The notes under the pieces were generated by a model. The model worked only from the letters and a program-made list of their open reading frames with translations, was not told where the DNA came from and did not search any database. This document shows positions 26,936 through 35,100 of a stretch of DNA of 54,565 nt, piece after piece (position 1 is the stretch's first letter; each line of letters starts with the position of its first letter). Source of the DNA: Bacillota bacterium (lineage in GTDB: Bacteria; Bacillota_I; Bacilli_A; RF39; UBA660); NCBI GenBank assembly GCA_015059445.1, contig SVAK01000006.1:1-54565 (forward strand), written 5' to 3'. A program made the position numbers and the translations under genes.

Positions 26936-29170
26936 ATGGCAAAAAGAAAAAAATCAAAAGAGGCAAATAATCCAGGAATGAGTGTAGAATTAACAGGGTT
27001 AATTTTGGTATTAATTGGGATAATTGGATTTGGATTTGGTTATATTGGAACTATTATCAAAGAATTTGCAATGTTTTTATTAGGGTCTTGGTGGATTATT
27101 TTTGTCATTTATATTCTTTTAGTAGGATTATATATGTTGTTGAAAAGAAAAATGCCCAAATTTTTCTCTTCAAAATTAATTGGCTTTTATTTGGTTTTGA
27201 TAGTTATTTTAGTAGGTAGTCATTTTACTTTTTTGGATAAAACAGGAAGTCCAATGGAAATATTAAAAATAACTTTTGATCAATTTATGGAAAGAATGAA
27301 TACTATAAATATTTCTAATTCTATTTTGAATACAGGAAATACTTCAATAGCTATTGGAGGAGGGCTAATCGGAGCTGTATTTATTAGCGCATTATATTTC
27401 CTATTTGCTAAAACTGGCACTATTGTTGTTTTAGTGGTTATTGGCTTATTTGGTTTAATTATGTTGTTTGATATTACATTTACTGATATTTTTGAAAAAA
27501 TAAAAAGCTTTATTAGTACTAGGAGGTCCTCAAAAACTGGTAATTCTGAAGAAGATTTACCTAAACTTTCAGATATAGGTGAAGAAGTAGAATCTGAAAT
27601 GAAAAAGCTGCCAGAGAAAGATAATAAAATCATTATTACTAGTTTAGATGATTTAAAAAGTAAAAAGGTATCCGAAGTTGTAGAAGCTGAACCAATCATA
27701 GCAATTGATAAGCCATTAAGTAATGGTAGTTATAATTTGCCACCATTAAGCCTTTTAAATGAAATAAAAATTTCTAAAAAAGCTAGTTCAGATTCTTTTA
27801 CTTTAAATAATAAAGAAATATTAGAAAGGGTTTTAAAAGACTTTCAAATTACTGCTAAAGTAGTTGAGATTCATGTAGGCCCTGCTGTTACTCAATATGA
27901 AATAGTAGTACCAGCTGGTACAAAAGTAAGTAGAATACTATCAATAAATAAAGAAATTGCATTAGCGCTTGCTGCTAAAGATGTTCGAATTCAAGCACCA
28001 ATACCAGGGAAAAGTACTATTGGTATTGAGATACCTAATGAATCTATCAGCGCGGTTGCATTTAGAGAAATATTAGAAGCTAATAAAAATGTAAAAGATA
28101 AATATGGAATAATGGTTACATTAGGGAAAAACTTAATGGGTAAACCTATTGTAGCAGATATGACAAAGATGCCTCACCTTTTGGTGGCCGGTTCTACTGG
28201 TTCTGGTAAATCAGTTTGTATTAATTCGATTATTTGTTCAATATTTATGAATTATAACCCTAAAGATGTTAAATTGGTTTTAGTTGATCCTAAAAAAGTT
28301 GAACTTTCAAATTATAATGGAACGCCGCATTTGTTGTGTCCTGTAGTAACTGATCCAAAGAAAGCCTCAATAACACTTCAAAAAATTGTATCTGAGATGG
28401 AAAAAAGATATGATTTGTTTAGCGAGAAGGGCGCTAAAAAGATTAGCGAATATAATGAATATATTGACAAAGAAAATAAAAAACACCCAGAAACTCCACT
28501 TAATAAAATGCCATTTATAGTTGTTATAATTGACGAACTTGCTGATTTGATGTTAGTAGCAAGTAAAGAAGTAGAAGATTCAATTATGCGTATTACTCAA
28601 ATGGCCAGAGCAGCTGGTATTCATCTAATTGTTGCTACTCAAAGACCATCAACTGATGTTATTACAGGTGTAGTAAAAGCTAACATTCCATCACGTATTT
28701 GTTTTGCTGTTGCTAGTCAAATTGATTCACGTACTGCTCTGGATATGTCTGGTGCTGAAAAATTACTAGGTAAAGGTGATATGTTATATTTGCCTATGGG
28801 TGAAAATACACCGGAGCGTATTCAAGGCTGTTTTATATCAGATGATGAAATTAATAGATTAATTAATTATTGTACAAAACAGATGACTGCTACATATGAC
28901 GCAGATATTTCTTTAGCTAATGCCAAAGCAAACACAGAAGGTGGAGGCGATGGTGTAGATGGATATGATGATCCAATGTATAATGAAATTGTTGAATTTG
29001 CAGTCATGACAGGAAAGATTAGTGCTTCTTTAATTCAAAGAAAATTTAGGTTTGGTTTTAATAGGGCAGCAAGAATGATAGATTTATTAGAAGCAAGAGG
29101 AATTGTAGGACCACAAAATGGCTCGAAGCCAAGAGAAGTATTAGTAAAAAAAGAATCTGAGGAAGAATAA
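26936..29170 (+). CDS. ftsK: DNA translocase FtsK/SpoIIIE
   Basis: A membrane-anchored motor that pumps chromosomal DNA through the division or sporulation septum. The 744-residue protein has 4-5 N-terminal transmembrane helices, an acidic linker, the alpha/beta motor with Walker A AGSTGSGKS and Walker B VVIIDELADL, and a C-terminal winged-helix gamma domain (SLIQRKFRFGFNRAARMIDLLE) that reads polar DNA sequences. The linker is short, as in SpoIIIE/SftA-type proteins. Cell-division FtsK and sporulation SpoIIIE cannot be separated by eye. Start ATG 26936 follows GGTGAT, and its promoter is very close, so the leader is short. Confidence 0.94.
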   Translation: MAKRKKSKEANNPGMSVELTGLILVLIGIIGFGFGYIGTIIKEFAMFLLGSWWIIFVIYILLVGLYMLLKRKMPKFFSSKLIGFYLVLIVILVGSHFTFLDKTGSPMEILKITFDQFMERMNTINISNSILNTGNTSIAIGGGLIGAVFISALYFLFAKTGTIVVLVVIGLFGLIMLFDITFTDIFEKIKSFISTRRSSKTGNSEEDLPKLSDIGEEVESEMKKLPEKDNKIIITSLDDLKSKKVSEVVEAEPIIAIDKPLSNGSYNLPPLSLLNEIKISKKASSDSFTLNNKEILERVLKDFQITAKVVEIHVGPAVTQYEIVVPAGTKVSRILSINKEIALALAAKDVRIQAPIPGKSTIGIEIPNESISAVAFREILEANKNVKDKYGIMVTLGKNLMGKPIVADMTKMPHLLVAGSTGSGKSVCINSIICSIFMNYNPKDVKLVLVDPKKVELSNYNGTPHLLCPVVTDPKKASITLQKIVSEMEKRYDLFSEKGAKKISEYNEYIDKENKKHPETPLNKMPFIVVIIDELADLMLVASKEVEDSIMRITQMARAAGIHLIVATQRPSTDVITGVVKANIPSRICFAVASQIDSRTALDMSGAEKLLGKGDMLYLPMGENTPERIQGCFISDDEINRLINYCTKQMTATYDADISLANAKANTEGGGDGVDGYDDPMYNEIVEFAVMTGKISASLIQRKFRFGFNRAARMIDLLEARGIVGPQNGSKPREVLVKKESEEE

Positions 29171-29204
29171 AAAAGGTTAGAATAAAAATTCTAATCTTTT
29201 TTTT
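29171..29204 (+). terminator. Rho-independent terminator
   Basis: A 13-bp stem with one G-T pair, a 4-nt loop and a run of eight T. Confidence 0.85.
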
Positions 29205-29239
29205 GTTTTACATTAAATATAATTAAAATTGAAAATAAG

Positions 29240-29269
29240 TTTACAAAGAAATTTTATATATGATAAAAT
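29240..29269 (+). promoter_or_regulatory. Promoter of the thioredoxin-fold protein gene
   Basis: TTTACA, 18-bp spacer, TAAAAT. The start site would fall near 29276, consistent with start ATG 29292 and AAAGGA at 29277. Confidence 0.5.
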
Positions 29270-29291
29270 TAGTATGAAAGGATATGAGAGT

Positions 29292-29891
29292 ATGAGCGCA
29301 AAAAAAGTAGTAGCAACTAAAAATATTAAAAGTAGCCAAAAAAAGAAAACTATTGAAATTGATAAATACATTAGTCCTAAAAATTACTTATATGCAATTT
29401 TAATTTTACTTGGTGGTATTATTCTTACTCTTTATATTTTTGAATGGTATCAAGTAAAAAAAGAAGAAAAATTAATGACAAGTTATTTAATATCTTCAAA
29501 AACTATTGAATCAAGTATTGAAGATTTAAATTCATTAAATCAAATTAGGCAAGAAGCTCCCTCATCATATTTCATTTATATAAGTTATACGGGGGATGAA
29601 GAAATATATAATTTAGAAAAAGATTTTAAGAGAGTTATTGATAAATATAAATTAAATGATATGTTTTATTATGTTGATTTAACAAAATTGAAAAATAATA
29701 ATGAAAATTATTTAAATGAAATAAAAAATAGTTTGGGAATTAAAGATTTGAAAAAAATTCCGGCATTAATTTATGTTCATGAAGGGAAAATTTTAGAAAG
29801 TAATGTTTTAGATGGCATAAACGATACTTTACTCAAAGCCGGGGATTTAGAAAATTTATTAGATATCTACGAATTTGAAACTGTTAAATAG
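29292..29891 (+). CDS. Membrane-anchored thioredoxin-fold protein lacking CxxC
   Basis: A 199-residue protein with a basic N terminus, one transmembrane helix (about 33-50) and an external domain. The pattern YFIYISYTGD, an alpha helix, FYYVDLTKL, and IKDLKKIPALIYVHEGKI followed by a C-terminal helix fits a thioredoxin fold, including the cis-proline (KKIPAL). The active-site CxxC position reads Y-T-G-D, so it cannot do thiol-disulfide chemistry. It could bind or present a partner at the membrane. Upstream in-frame ATG/TTG codons exist; 29292 has the best ribosome site. Confidence 0.6.
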   Translation: MSAKKVVATKNIKSSQKKKTIEIDKYISPKNYLYAILILLGGIILTLYIFEWYQVKKEEKLMTSYLISSKTIESSIEDLNSLNQIRQEAPSSYFIYISYTGDEEIYNLEKDFKRVIDKYKLNDMFYYVDLTKLKNNNENYLNEIKNSLGIKDLKKIPALIYVHEGKILESNVLDGINDTLLKAGDLENLLDIYEFETVK

Positions 29892-29950
29892 GCAAAAGCA
29901 TCTGCGCTAGTTAAATTATCTCATACATTAATGTAGGAGGTAATTTTTTT

Positions 29951-30406
29951 ATGTTATTTGATAATAACGATATTGATTTAGATTTTACATTTTTAAATTT
30001 AGCCGGTTTAACAAATAATAATATGGAGTTTGATAGTGATAATAGAAATTTATTTGCTGCTAAAGAAGGCTTCTTAAGGGGAAATATGTTTAGAAATGAA
30101 TATAAGCCTTATAAAAATTTAACTTTTATAAATATTCGTCCTAAAAATGATAGAGATGCAAAGTTGTTTAATGTAATGTGTTATTCTTTTGCCATAACAG
30201 ATATGAATTTATATTTGGATGTTCATCCAGAAGATAGAAAAGCATTAACTTATTTAAAAGAATTAATAGTTGAGGAAGAAAAAGCAAAAAAAGAATATAT
30301 TATGAAATATGGTCCATTAAATGTTTGCGATACTAAGGGTGACAAATTCGACTGGATTAATGGTCCATGGTCTTGGGAAAATTTAGGAGGTAATATTTAT
30401 GTTTAA
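29951..30406 (+). CDS. cotJB: CotJB-type spore coat protein with CotJA-like N-terminal segment
   Basis: A 151-residue protein. Residues about 66-144 match CotJB: LFNVMCYSFAITDMNLYLDVHPED, a YGPL segment, and the ending FDWINGPWSWE. Residues 34-55 (LFAAKEGFLRGNMFRNEYKPY) resemble the C-terminal half of CotJA, where a phased A-L-x-x-G-T-hydrophobic element is followed by L-x-x-P-Y. In Bacillus cotJA, cotJB and cotJC are separate genes of one operon for an inner-coat/Mn catalase complex; here the first two appear joined. GGAGGT lies 8 bp before the ATG. It overlaps cotJC by 8 bp. Confidence 0.75.
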   Translation: MLFDNNDIDLDFTFLNLAGLTNNNMEFDSDNRNLFAAKEGFLRGNMFRNEYKPYKNLTFINIRPKNDRDAKLFNVMCYSFAITDMNLYLDVHPEDRKALTYLKELIVEEEKAKKEYIMKYGPLNVCDTKGDKFDWINGPWSWENLGGNIYV

Positions 30407-30956
30407 GTATGTAAAACACACTAACTTTCCAATAAATATAACTAAGAAAGATTTAAAAATGGCTAAATACCTTATGACACAATTTGGCGGTGCTAATGGA
30501 GAACTTGCAGCGGCGATGCGTTATTTTAGTCAAAAATTTACAATGCCAGACGATAAAGGAAAAGCACTACTTAATGATATTTCTACCGAAGAACTAGGAC
30601 ACTGTGAAATGATTTGTACAATGGTTAATCAACTTACTAAAAATGCTACATTAAAAGAATTAGAAGAAGCAGGACTTTCTTCATATTATGCAGATCATAA
30701 TAAAGGAATCTATCCAGTAGATGCATCAGGTGTACCATTTACTGCAACATATTTTGCTGTAACAGCTGATCCAATAGCAGACCTTATGGAAGATATGGCA
30801 GCAGAACAAAAAGCAAGAGCGGTATATGAAAACTTAATTGATTTAACAACTGATGAAGATGTACTAGCACCATTATTATGGCTTCGTCAAAGAGAAGTAG
30901 TGCATTTCAATAGATTCAAAGAATTATATGAATATTATAAAAGCAAAGGATATTAA
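30399..30956 (+). CDS. cotJC: Manganese catalase-like spore coat protein CotJC
   Basis: A 185-residue ferritin-like dimanganese protein (CotJC/Mn catalase family) that can decompose hydrogen peroxide. It shows GGANGELAAAMRYFSQKF with a metal-ligand glutamate, the TEELGHCEM helix with the E-x-x-H pair, and a C-terminal RQREVVHFNRFKE helix carrying another E-x-x-H. Length is typical for CotJC. GGAGG within the end of the previous gene serves as ribosome site, so the pair is translationally coupled. In a spore-former it would sit in the coat; in an anaerobe it would also protect against peroxide. Confidence 0.9.
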   Translation: MFKYVKHTNFPINITKKDLKMAKYLMTQFGGANGELAAAMRYFSQKFTMPDDKGKALLNDISTEELGHCEMICTMVNQLTKNATLKELEEAGLSSYYADHNKGIYPVDASGVPFTATYFAVTADPIADLMEDMAAEQKARAVYENLIDLTTDEDVLAPLLWLRQREVVHFNRFKELYEYYKSKGY

Positions 30957-30976
30957 GAGATTAATATCTTTTTTTT
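30945..30976 (+). terminator. Terminator of the cotJ operon
   Basis: GATATTAA/TTAATATC stem, GAGA loop and T run, including the cotJC stop. Confidence 0.75.
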
Positions 30977-30994
30977 CAAATAGTGTGTTAAGTT

Positions 30995-31023
30995 TTGAAA
31001 AATTAACTCTTATATGTTATAAT
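30995..31023 (+). promoter_or_regulatory. Promoter upstream of the amber-interrupted gene
   Basis: TTGAAA, exactly 17 bp, TATAAT. Transcription would start near 31030, followed by GAGGTGG and ATG 31043. Confidence 0.65.
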
Positions 31024-31042
31024 TTATCTGAGGTGGAATAGT

Positions 31043-31318
31043 ATGCAAAATAATCAAGACACATAGGACAATATGTATATGCCAGGTGATAAAGCAGTAA
31101 GATTTACTGGTATTCTTGATGAACCAGAAAATATTACAAATACAGCCAAAGGATATAGTTATAAATCATATGATGGTAAAGAATGGCCAACTTTGAAATT
31201 GGCAATGGAATATAATGATAAATTATTGAAAAGTATGAAAATTAATCCAAATCCTATGTTCTATGGTATAGAAGATATAACTCCTGGTTTATATGATATT
31301 GAAAATAGGTCTAGATAA
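31043..31318 (+). pseudogene. Small hypothetical gene with an amber codon after seven codons
   Basis: A near-perfect promoter and AGGTGG with 6-bp spacing point to ATG 31043 as the true start. The frame reads MQNNQDT, then TAG (31064-31066), then continues to ATG 31073 and on to the stop at 31318. The TAG is one base from a glutamine codon (CAG). Translation could restart at ATG 31073, only 7 bases past the stop, giving an 81-residue protein (contains DGKEWPTLKLAMEYND) with no family I recognise. Either a recent nonsense mutation or a reinitiation arrangement. TAG is used as a normal stop elsewhere in the window. Confidence 0.5.
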
Positions 31319-31329
31319 TTGCAATTAAT

Positions 31330-31358
31330 TTGATAATAAGTATATTTTATGATAAAAT
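31330..31358 (+). promoter_or_regulatory. Promoter of the antisense RNA
   Basis: TTGATA (31330-31335), 17-bp spacer, TAAAAT (31353-31358). No reading frame with a ribosome site follows, only RNA hairpins and a terminator. Confidence 0.6.
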
Positions 31359-31364
31359 GTATAT

Positions 31365-31475
31365 AGATGAAGGAAACTTCATAAAATAAAAAAGGAACAC
31401 TTAATAACGCATGTTGAGTGTTGCCATAGAAATGGTTACCACCTAAATCATTGCTGAGTTAGGTGGTTTTCTTTT
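31365..31475 (+). ncRNA. Candidate antitoxin antisense RNA (~110 nt)
   Basis: From the predicted start near 31365 the RNA folds into an ATGAAG/CTTCAT hairpin with a GAAA loop (31367-31382), a 9-bp AACACTTAA/TTGAGTGTT hairpin (31396-31422, one G-T), a small CCAT/ATGG hairpin, and a terminator with perfect ACCACCTAA/TTAGGTGGT stem (31438-31467) and a T-rich tail. It is convergent with the small hydrophobic peptide gene on the minus strand, whose mRNA would run over the same bases to a separate minus-strand terminator. This is the layout of type I antitoxin RNAs such as RatA or par RNAII. Confidence 0.6.
31385..31422 (-). terminator. Minus-strand terminator of the toxin mRNA
   Basis: Read on the minus strand, AACACTCAA/TTAAGTGTT is followed by CCTTTTTTATTTT. 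The same hairpin has no T run on the plus strand, so it is directional. Confidence 0.6.
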
Positions 31476-31557
31476 ATATTAAAACTATAAATAGCAATAA
31501 TAATAAAAGGAAAATAATTATGAATAATACTATGATTAAAAAATCTTTCTTATGCAT
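31474..31557 (-). CDS. 27-residue hydrophobic peptide, candidate type I toxin
   Basis: Starting at 31557, a strong GGGAGG (31570-31565) with 7-bp spacing precedes ATG. The peptide begins MHKKDF and then consists almost only of Ile, Leu, Phe and Val, forming one membrane helix, and ends at TAA 31476-31474. A promoter on the same strand (31618-31646), a 5' leader of about 55 nt, and a 3' end overlapped by a convergent RNA match the plan of Fst/TxpA-type membrane toxins. No sequence family is recognised, so function is inferred from layout and composition. Confidence 0.6.
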   Translation of the reverse strand: MHKKDFLIIVLFIIIFLLLLLLFIVLI

Positions 31558-31617
31558 ATTATCGCCTCCCTTCATTAGAAGATTGGCACCACCCAACTTA
31601 TTAAGATTCCTAAAATC

Positions 31618-31646
31618 ATTATAACAAATATTTGTTCGCAAAACAA
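31618..31646 (-). promoter_or_regulatory. Promoter of the peptide mRNA with a palindromic operator
   Basis: On the minus strand: TTGTTT (31646-31641), 17-bp spacer, TATAAT (31623-31618) in an extended TGTTATAAT form. A perfect 14-bp palindrome AACAAATATTTGTT (31623-31636) fills the spacer and touches the -10, a likely repressor site. Confidence 0.55.
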
Positions 31647-31733
31647 TATAAAAAGCGCAATCATTACAGATAAATTTTAATTTTTTTATTTGCCTATTTT
31701 TCGGCCTTTTTATCATTGATAACATTCGCGCCA

Positions 31734-32100
31734 GTTGAGTTAGGACATTGTGAAATGATAGCAGCAATGGTTAATCAGTTAACTAAGAATGCGACATTAA
31801 AAGAATTAGAAGTAGCAGGACTTGCATCATATTATGCAGATCATAATAAAGGAATATATCCAGTAGATGTTTCAGGTGTACAATTTACAGCAATATATTT
31901 TGCTGTAACAGCAGATCCAATAACAGATTTAATGGAAGATATGACATTAGAACAAAGAGCAAGAAAAGTATATGAAAATTTAAATTGATTTAACATCTAT
32001 TGAGGTGTATTAGATCATTATTATGGATCATCAAAAAGAAATAGTACATTTCAATAGATTTAAAGAGTTATATGAATATTATAAGAGTAAAGGATATTAA
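31734..32100 (+). pseudogene. Truncated second cotJC copy
   Basis: From 31734 the sequence is closely similar to cotJC from its ELGHCEM helix onward, then shows indels and stops around 31986-32030 and ends with the same HFNRFKELYEYYKSKGY tail at TAA 32098-32100. The first ~65 codons are absent; the sequence before the junction belongs to the toxin-antitoxin module. No ribosome site is visible. It is a broken duplicate of 30399-30956. Confidence 0.85.
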
Positions 32101-32155
32101 ATTAGTAAAATATATGTCAATTTTTATTTTAAAAATAAGTTTTGAAGCAATGTGT

Positions 32156-32164
32156 TGATATAAT
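32156..32164 (+). promoter_or_regulatory. Extended -10 promoter of the nucleotidyltransferase gene
   Basis: TGATATAAT (TGnTATAAT form), no clear -35, about 25 bp before ATG 32189, with AGAGGTGAT in between. Confidence 0.5.
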
Positions 32165-32188
32165 TATTTTAATAGAGGTGATTCTACT

Positions 32189-35100
32189 ATGGGAATTAAT
32201 GACTTTATTAGAAACATTAAGCAAAAAAGATATATAAAAAAATTAATCGAGAATAATGACTTTGGCAATTTAGTAAAGTTTATAAAAGATAACATTGAAA
32301 ATTATGAAGTTGATCTAGATTTTGTGGATGAGGTCTTTGGAACTTCTGCTAAAAGATTTCTAAAAGTATTTGATGATAATGGTAATTTTATTTTAGATAA
32401 TAACACTAGTATTTGGACGATTATATTTAACCAAAAATTAAAGAGAATATTAATCTCAGTTGATAGTAATTGGGAAAAAAAGTTTACTCCAATTCAAGTA
32501 CAATATATTAAATATTCCTTAGAAAATCCAGATTTCGACGATGTATTTTGGTATGCTGATGATAGTGATGTTGATAATTTGCTAACAAAATATTTTGATG
32601 GAGAAAAAATAAAGGATAACATTTTTGATTTGCTGATAAATAGATGCCCAGAATGTGGTAGGGAATTCTTCAAAAATCCGGAGTACAAAAAGCATTTTAC
32701 TAAATTAGAAATAAATTATTTGATGAACTATAATAATTTAGATGAAAATTTTGAACATCTTATGTCTTTAAAAAGTTCAAAAAGAGAATTGTTGCCTCTT
32801 TATTATGATGGTAGAAAGTTATTGCCGATGTATTATCATGAAATAATGTTTGATGCTTATTTTTGTGATGATATTTGGGAGAATATACATAAATATAAGA
32901 AACACTACAGCAAATTGCAATTAGCCTTTATTAAAAAATTTCGTTCAAATGAAACAGCAATGAATATCTTTGGAAATATTGGGGTGAATGCAAATAATTT
33001 GTCAGAATTTTTTTATTTAGAAAACAACAACTTGAAATTACAACCAAAAATTGCAAGAGAATGGTTTGATTGTGGGTATTACACAATATTGGAGAACATT
33101 TATGAAGAAGATTTTTCTGAATGTGAGTTAAGCGAAAATGAAATAAAAATATTAAAAATATACCAAAATATAAATACATCACGTTCCAAAGAAACATTTT
33201 TAGAAATATTAACTACCAAAAAAAATGATATATTTGCATCAGAAAAAAAATTGGAATCATTTTTGAATTTAATTGTGTCACTTTTAAACATTTTAGAAAT
33301 GTCTAATTCTACTGAATTAGATAATTTTAAAGTAGAATTTATAGCTCAGTTGTTAGACCACGAAAATCCTCAAAAAGCACTTGAAGATATAAATGATGTG
33401 TATACGAGAAATAATTTGCCAATTGTAGCAAAAGTTTTTTTAACTTTTAAAATACTAAATAAGAATTATGATAGATTTGACATGGATTTAGAAGGTTCTA
33501 GTATATCTCCAATCTTGTTACAATGTAAAAATGATTATGAACGTGATAAGATTATTTTTTCTGATTTATTAAAAGCGACATTAGGTTCAAATAATAGGTC
33601 TATAAGAGATTACTTGTTAAATATTAAAGAAGGAAACGAATTATTTTTTAAGGTAAAAAATAATGGATTAGATAGTTTATCACGTAGAGAATTTAATACA
33701 TTACAAATATTTGTTAGCCACTTAAGAGTTCTATATAACAATACAAAAATAGGAAAACAGAAACCTAATACATTAACAGGTAATTTACTAGTTGATATTC
33801 AAATATTGAGTGAAGCTTTTGGTGTTACTGAACGTTATGATTTGCCAGATAGAATAATTAGAATGTACGGTTTTTTTGCTGGTTTTAAATCATTTAATGA
33901 AATTTGGGAATATTTTATTTCAAAAAGGGAAATTGCTGATAAAAGAAACAGATTAAATGCTGAAAAAATCACTATTAGTGGTTTTAAATTACAAAGTGGT
34001 GATTTTATCAAAGGTATTGGTTCAATAGATTATTTATCTGATATACTCCAAAATGGATCGGTAGCCAAAGAATTTTTAGGGGCTAGTTCTACTAGTGATG
34101 CCACCCCGTTAGATACAGATTTATCCAGAATTGATAACCCCAATGATAATTTATCATCTATGATAGATAAAACTAAAGCTGGTAATTATGGGCCGATATG
34201 GTTTGTGCTCAAAAATAAAAAAAGCATAACAGTAACTAGAGACGAATTTGGTAATAAAAGTGATTATGATAGAGATAACTTGGAAGCTTTTGTCACTGTC
34301 GGGAATAATCATTATGGAATTAGGACCGGATTTGCCTCAAGTGAAATAGATTTTATTATAATAGATAATGAAGAAATAACCGAATTGTTACCAGAAATAA
34401 AGCACTTATTAGTTATTAATGGTTTTTATGTGCCGATTGTAGATAAAAATAATGGAAAATTACTATTTTTGCCAAAAGAATTTGATGACATGAGAAAAAA
34501 ATTAAGTGGTTTAAGAAATTATGATTCATATGATTTTCAATTTTCAGATAATTTATTAGTTGATAGTGAAATAAATGATATAATAAACGGCATTAATGAC
34601 TGCCAAAAAGACGCAGATTTAAAAAAGAAAAAAATTAATGAAAGTATCAAAATGGCCTTAAAAGGCTTAAATTTAGAATTCAAAGATTATTTTGATTATG
34701 ATATTAATTTAGGAAATGTTCAACTAATTGATACAGGTTCAACTGGTAGAGGAACTAGTATCGGCAAATCTTCTGATTTTGATTTTATTATGAGAATTGA
34801 TAGTAATACTGATATACAAGATTTAAAAAAAGCAATTATGGAAGCCTTAAATATAGATCCTAGTCAAGATACAATGAAAAATTTGAGATTAAAAAATGTT
34901 GAGATTCCAGGTGTAAATGAACCGGTGGATATAGATATAAGTTTTGTTAGAAAAAGAAATACTAATTTTTATAGTACAGATATAGCTTTAAAAGATAGAT
35001 TAGAGCAAATTAAAACTCAAGATGAGAAAAGATATAAAGAAGTATTGGCAAATATTATTTTAGCTAAAAAAGTGTTAAAAGAAGCAAAAGCTTATAAACC

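Noticed and set aside
31618-31646. LexA (SOS) box in the toxin promoter
   Set aside because: The palindrome spacing differs from GAAC-N4-GTTC, so it was kept only as an unidentified operator.
31474-31767. 97-residue minus-strand protein reading through the hydrophobic peptide
   Set aside because: The upstream part crosses the peptide's promoter and leader; the strong GGGAGG supports the short 27-residue product only.
31716-31988. Intact gene for a short CotJC
   Set aside because: It lacks a start signal and the first ~65 codons, and the true tail lies past indels; it is a pseudogene.
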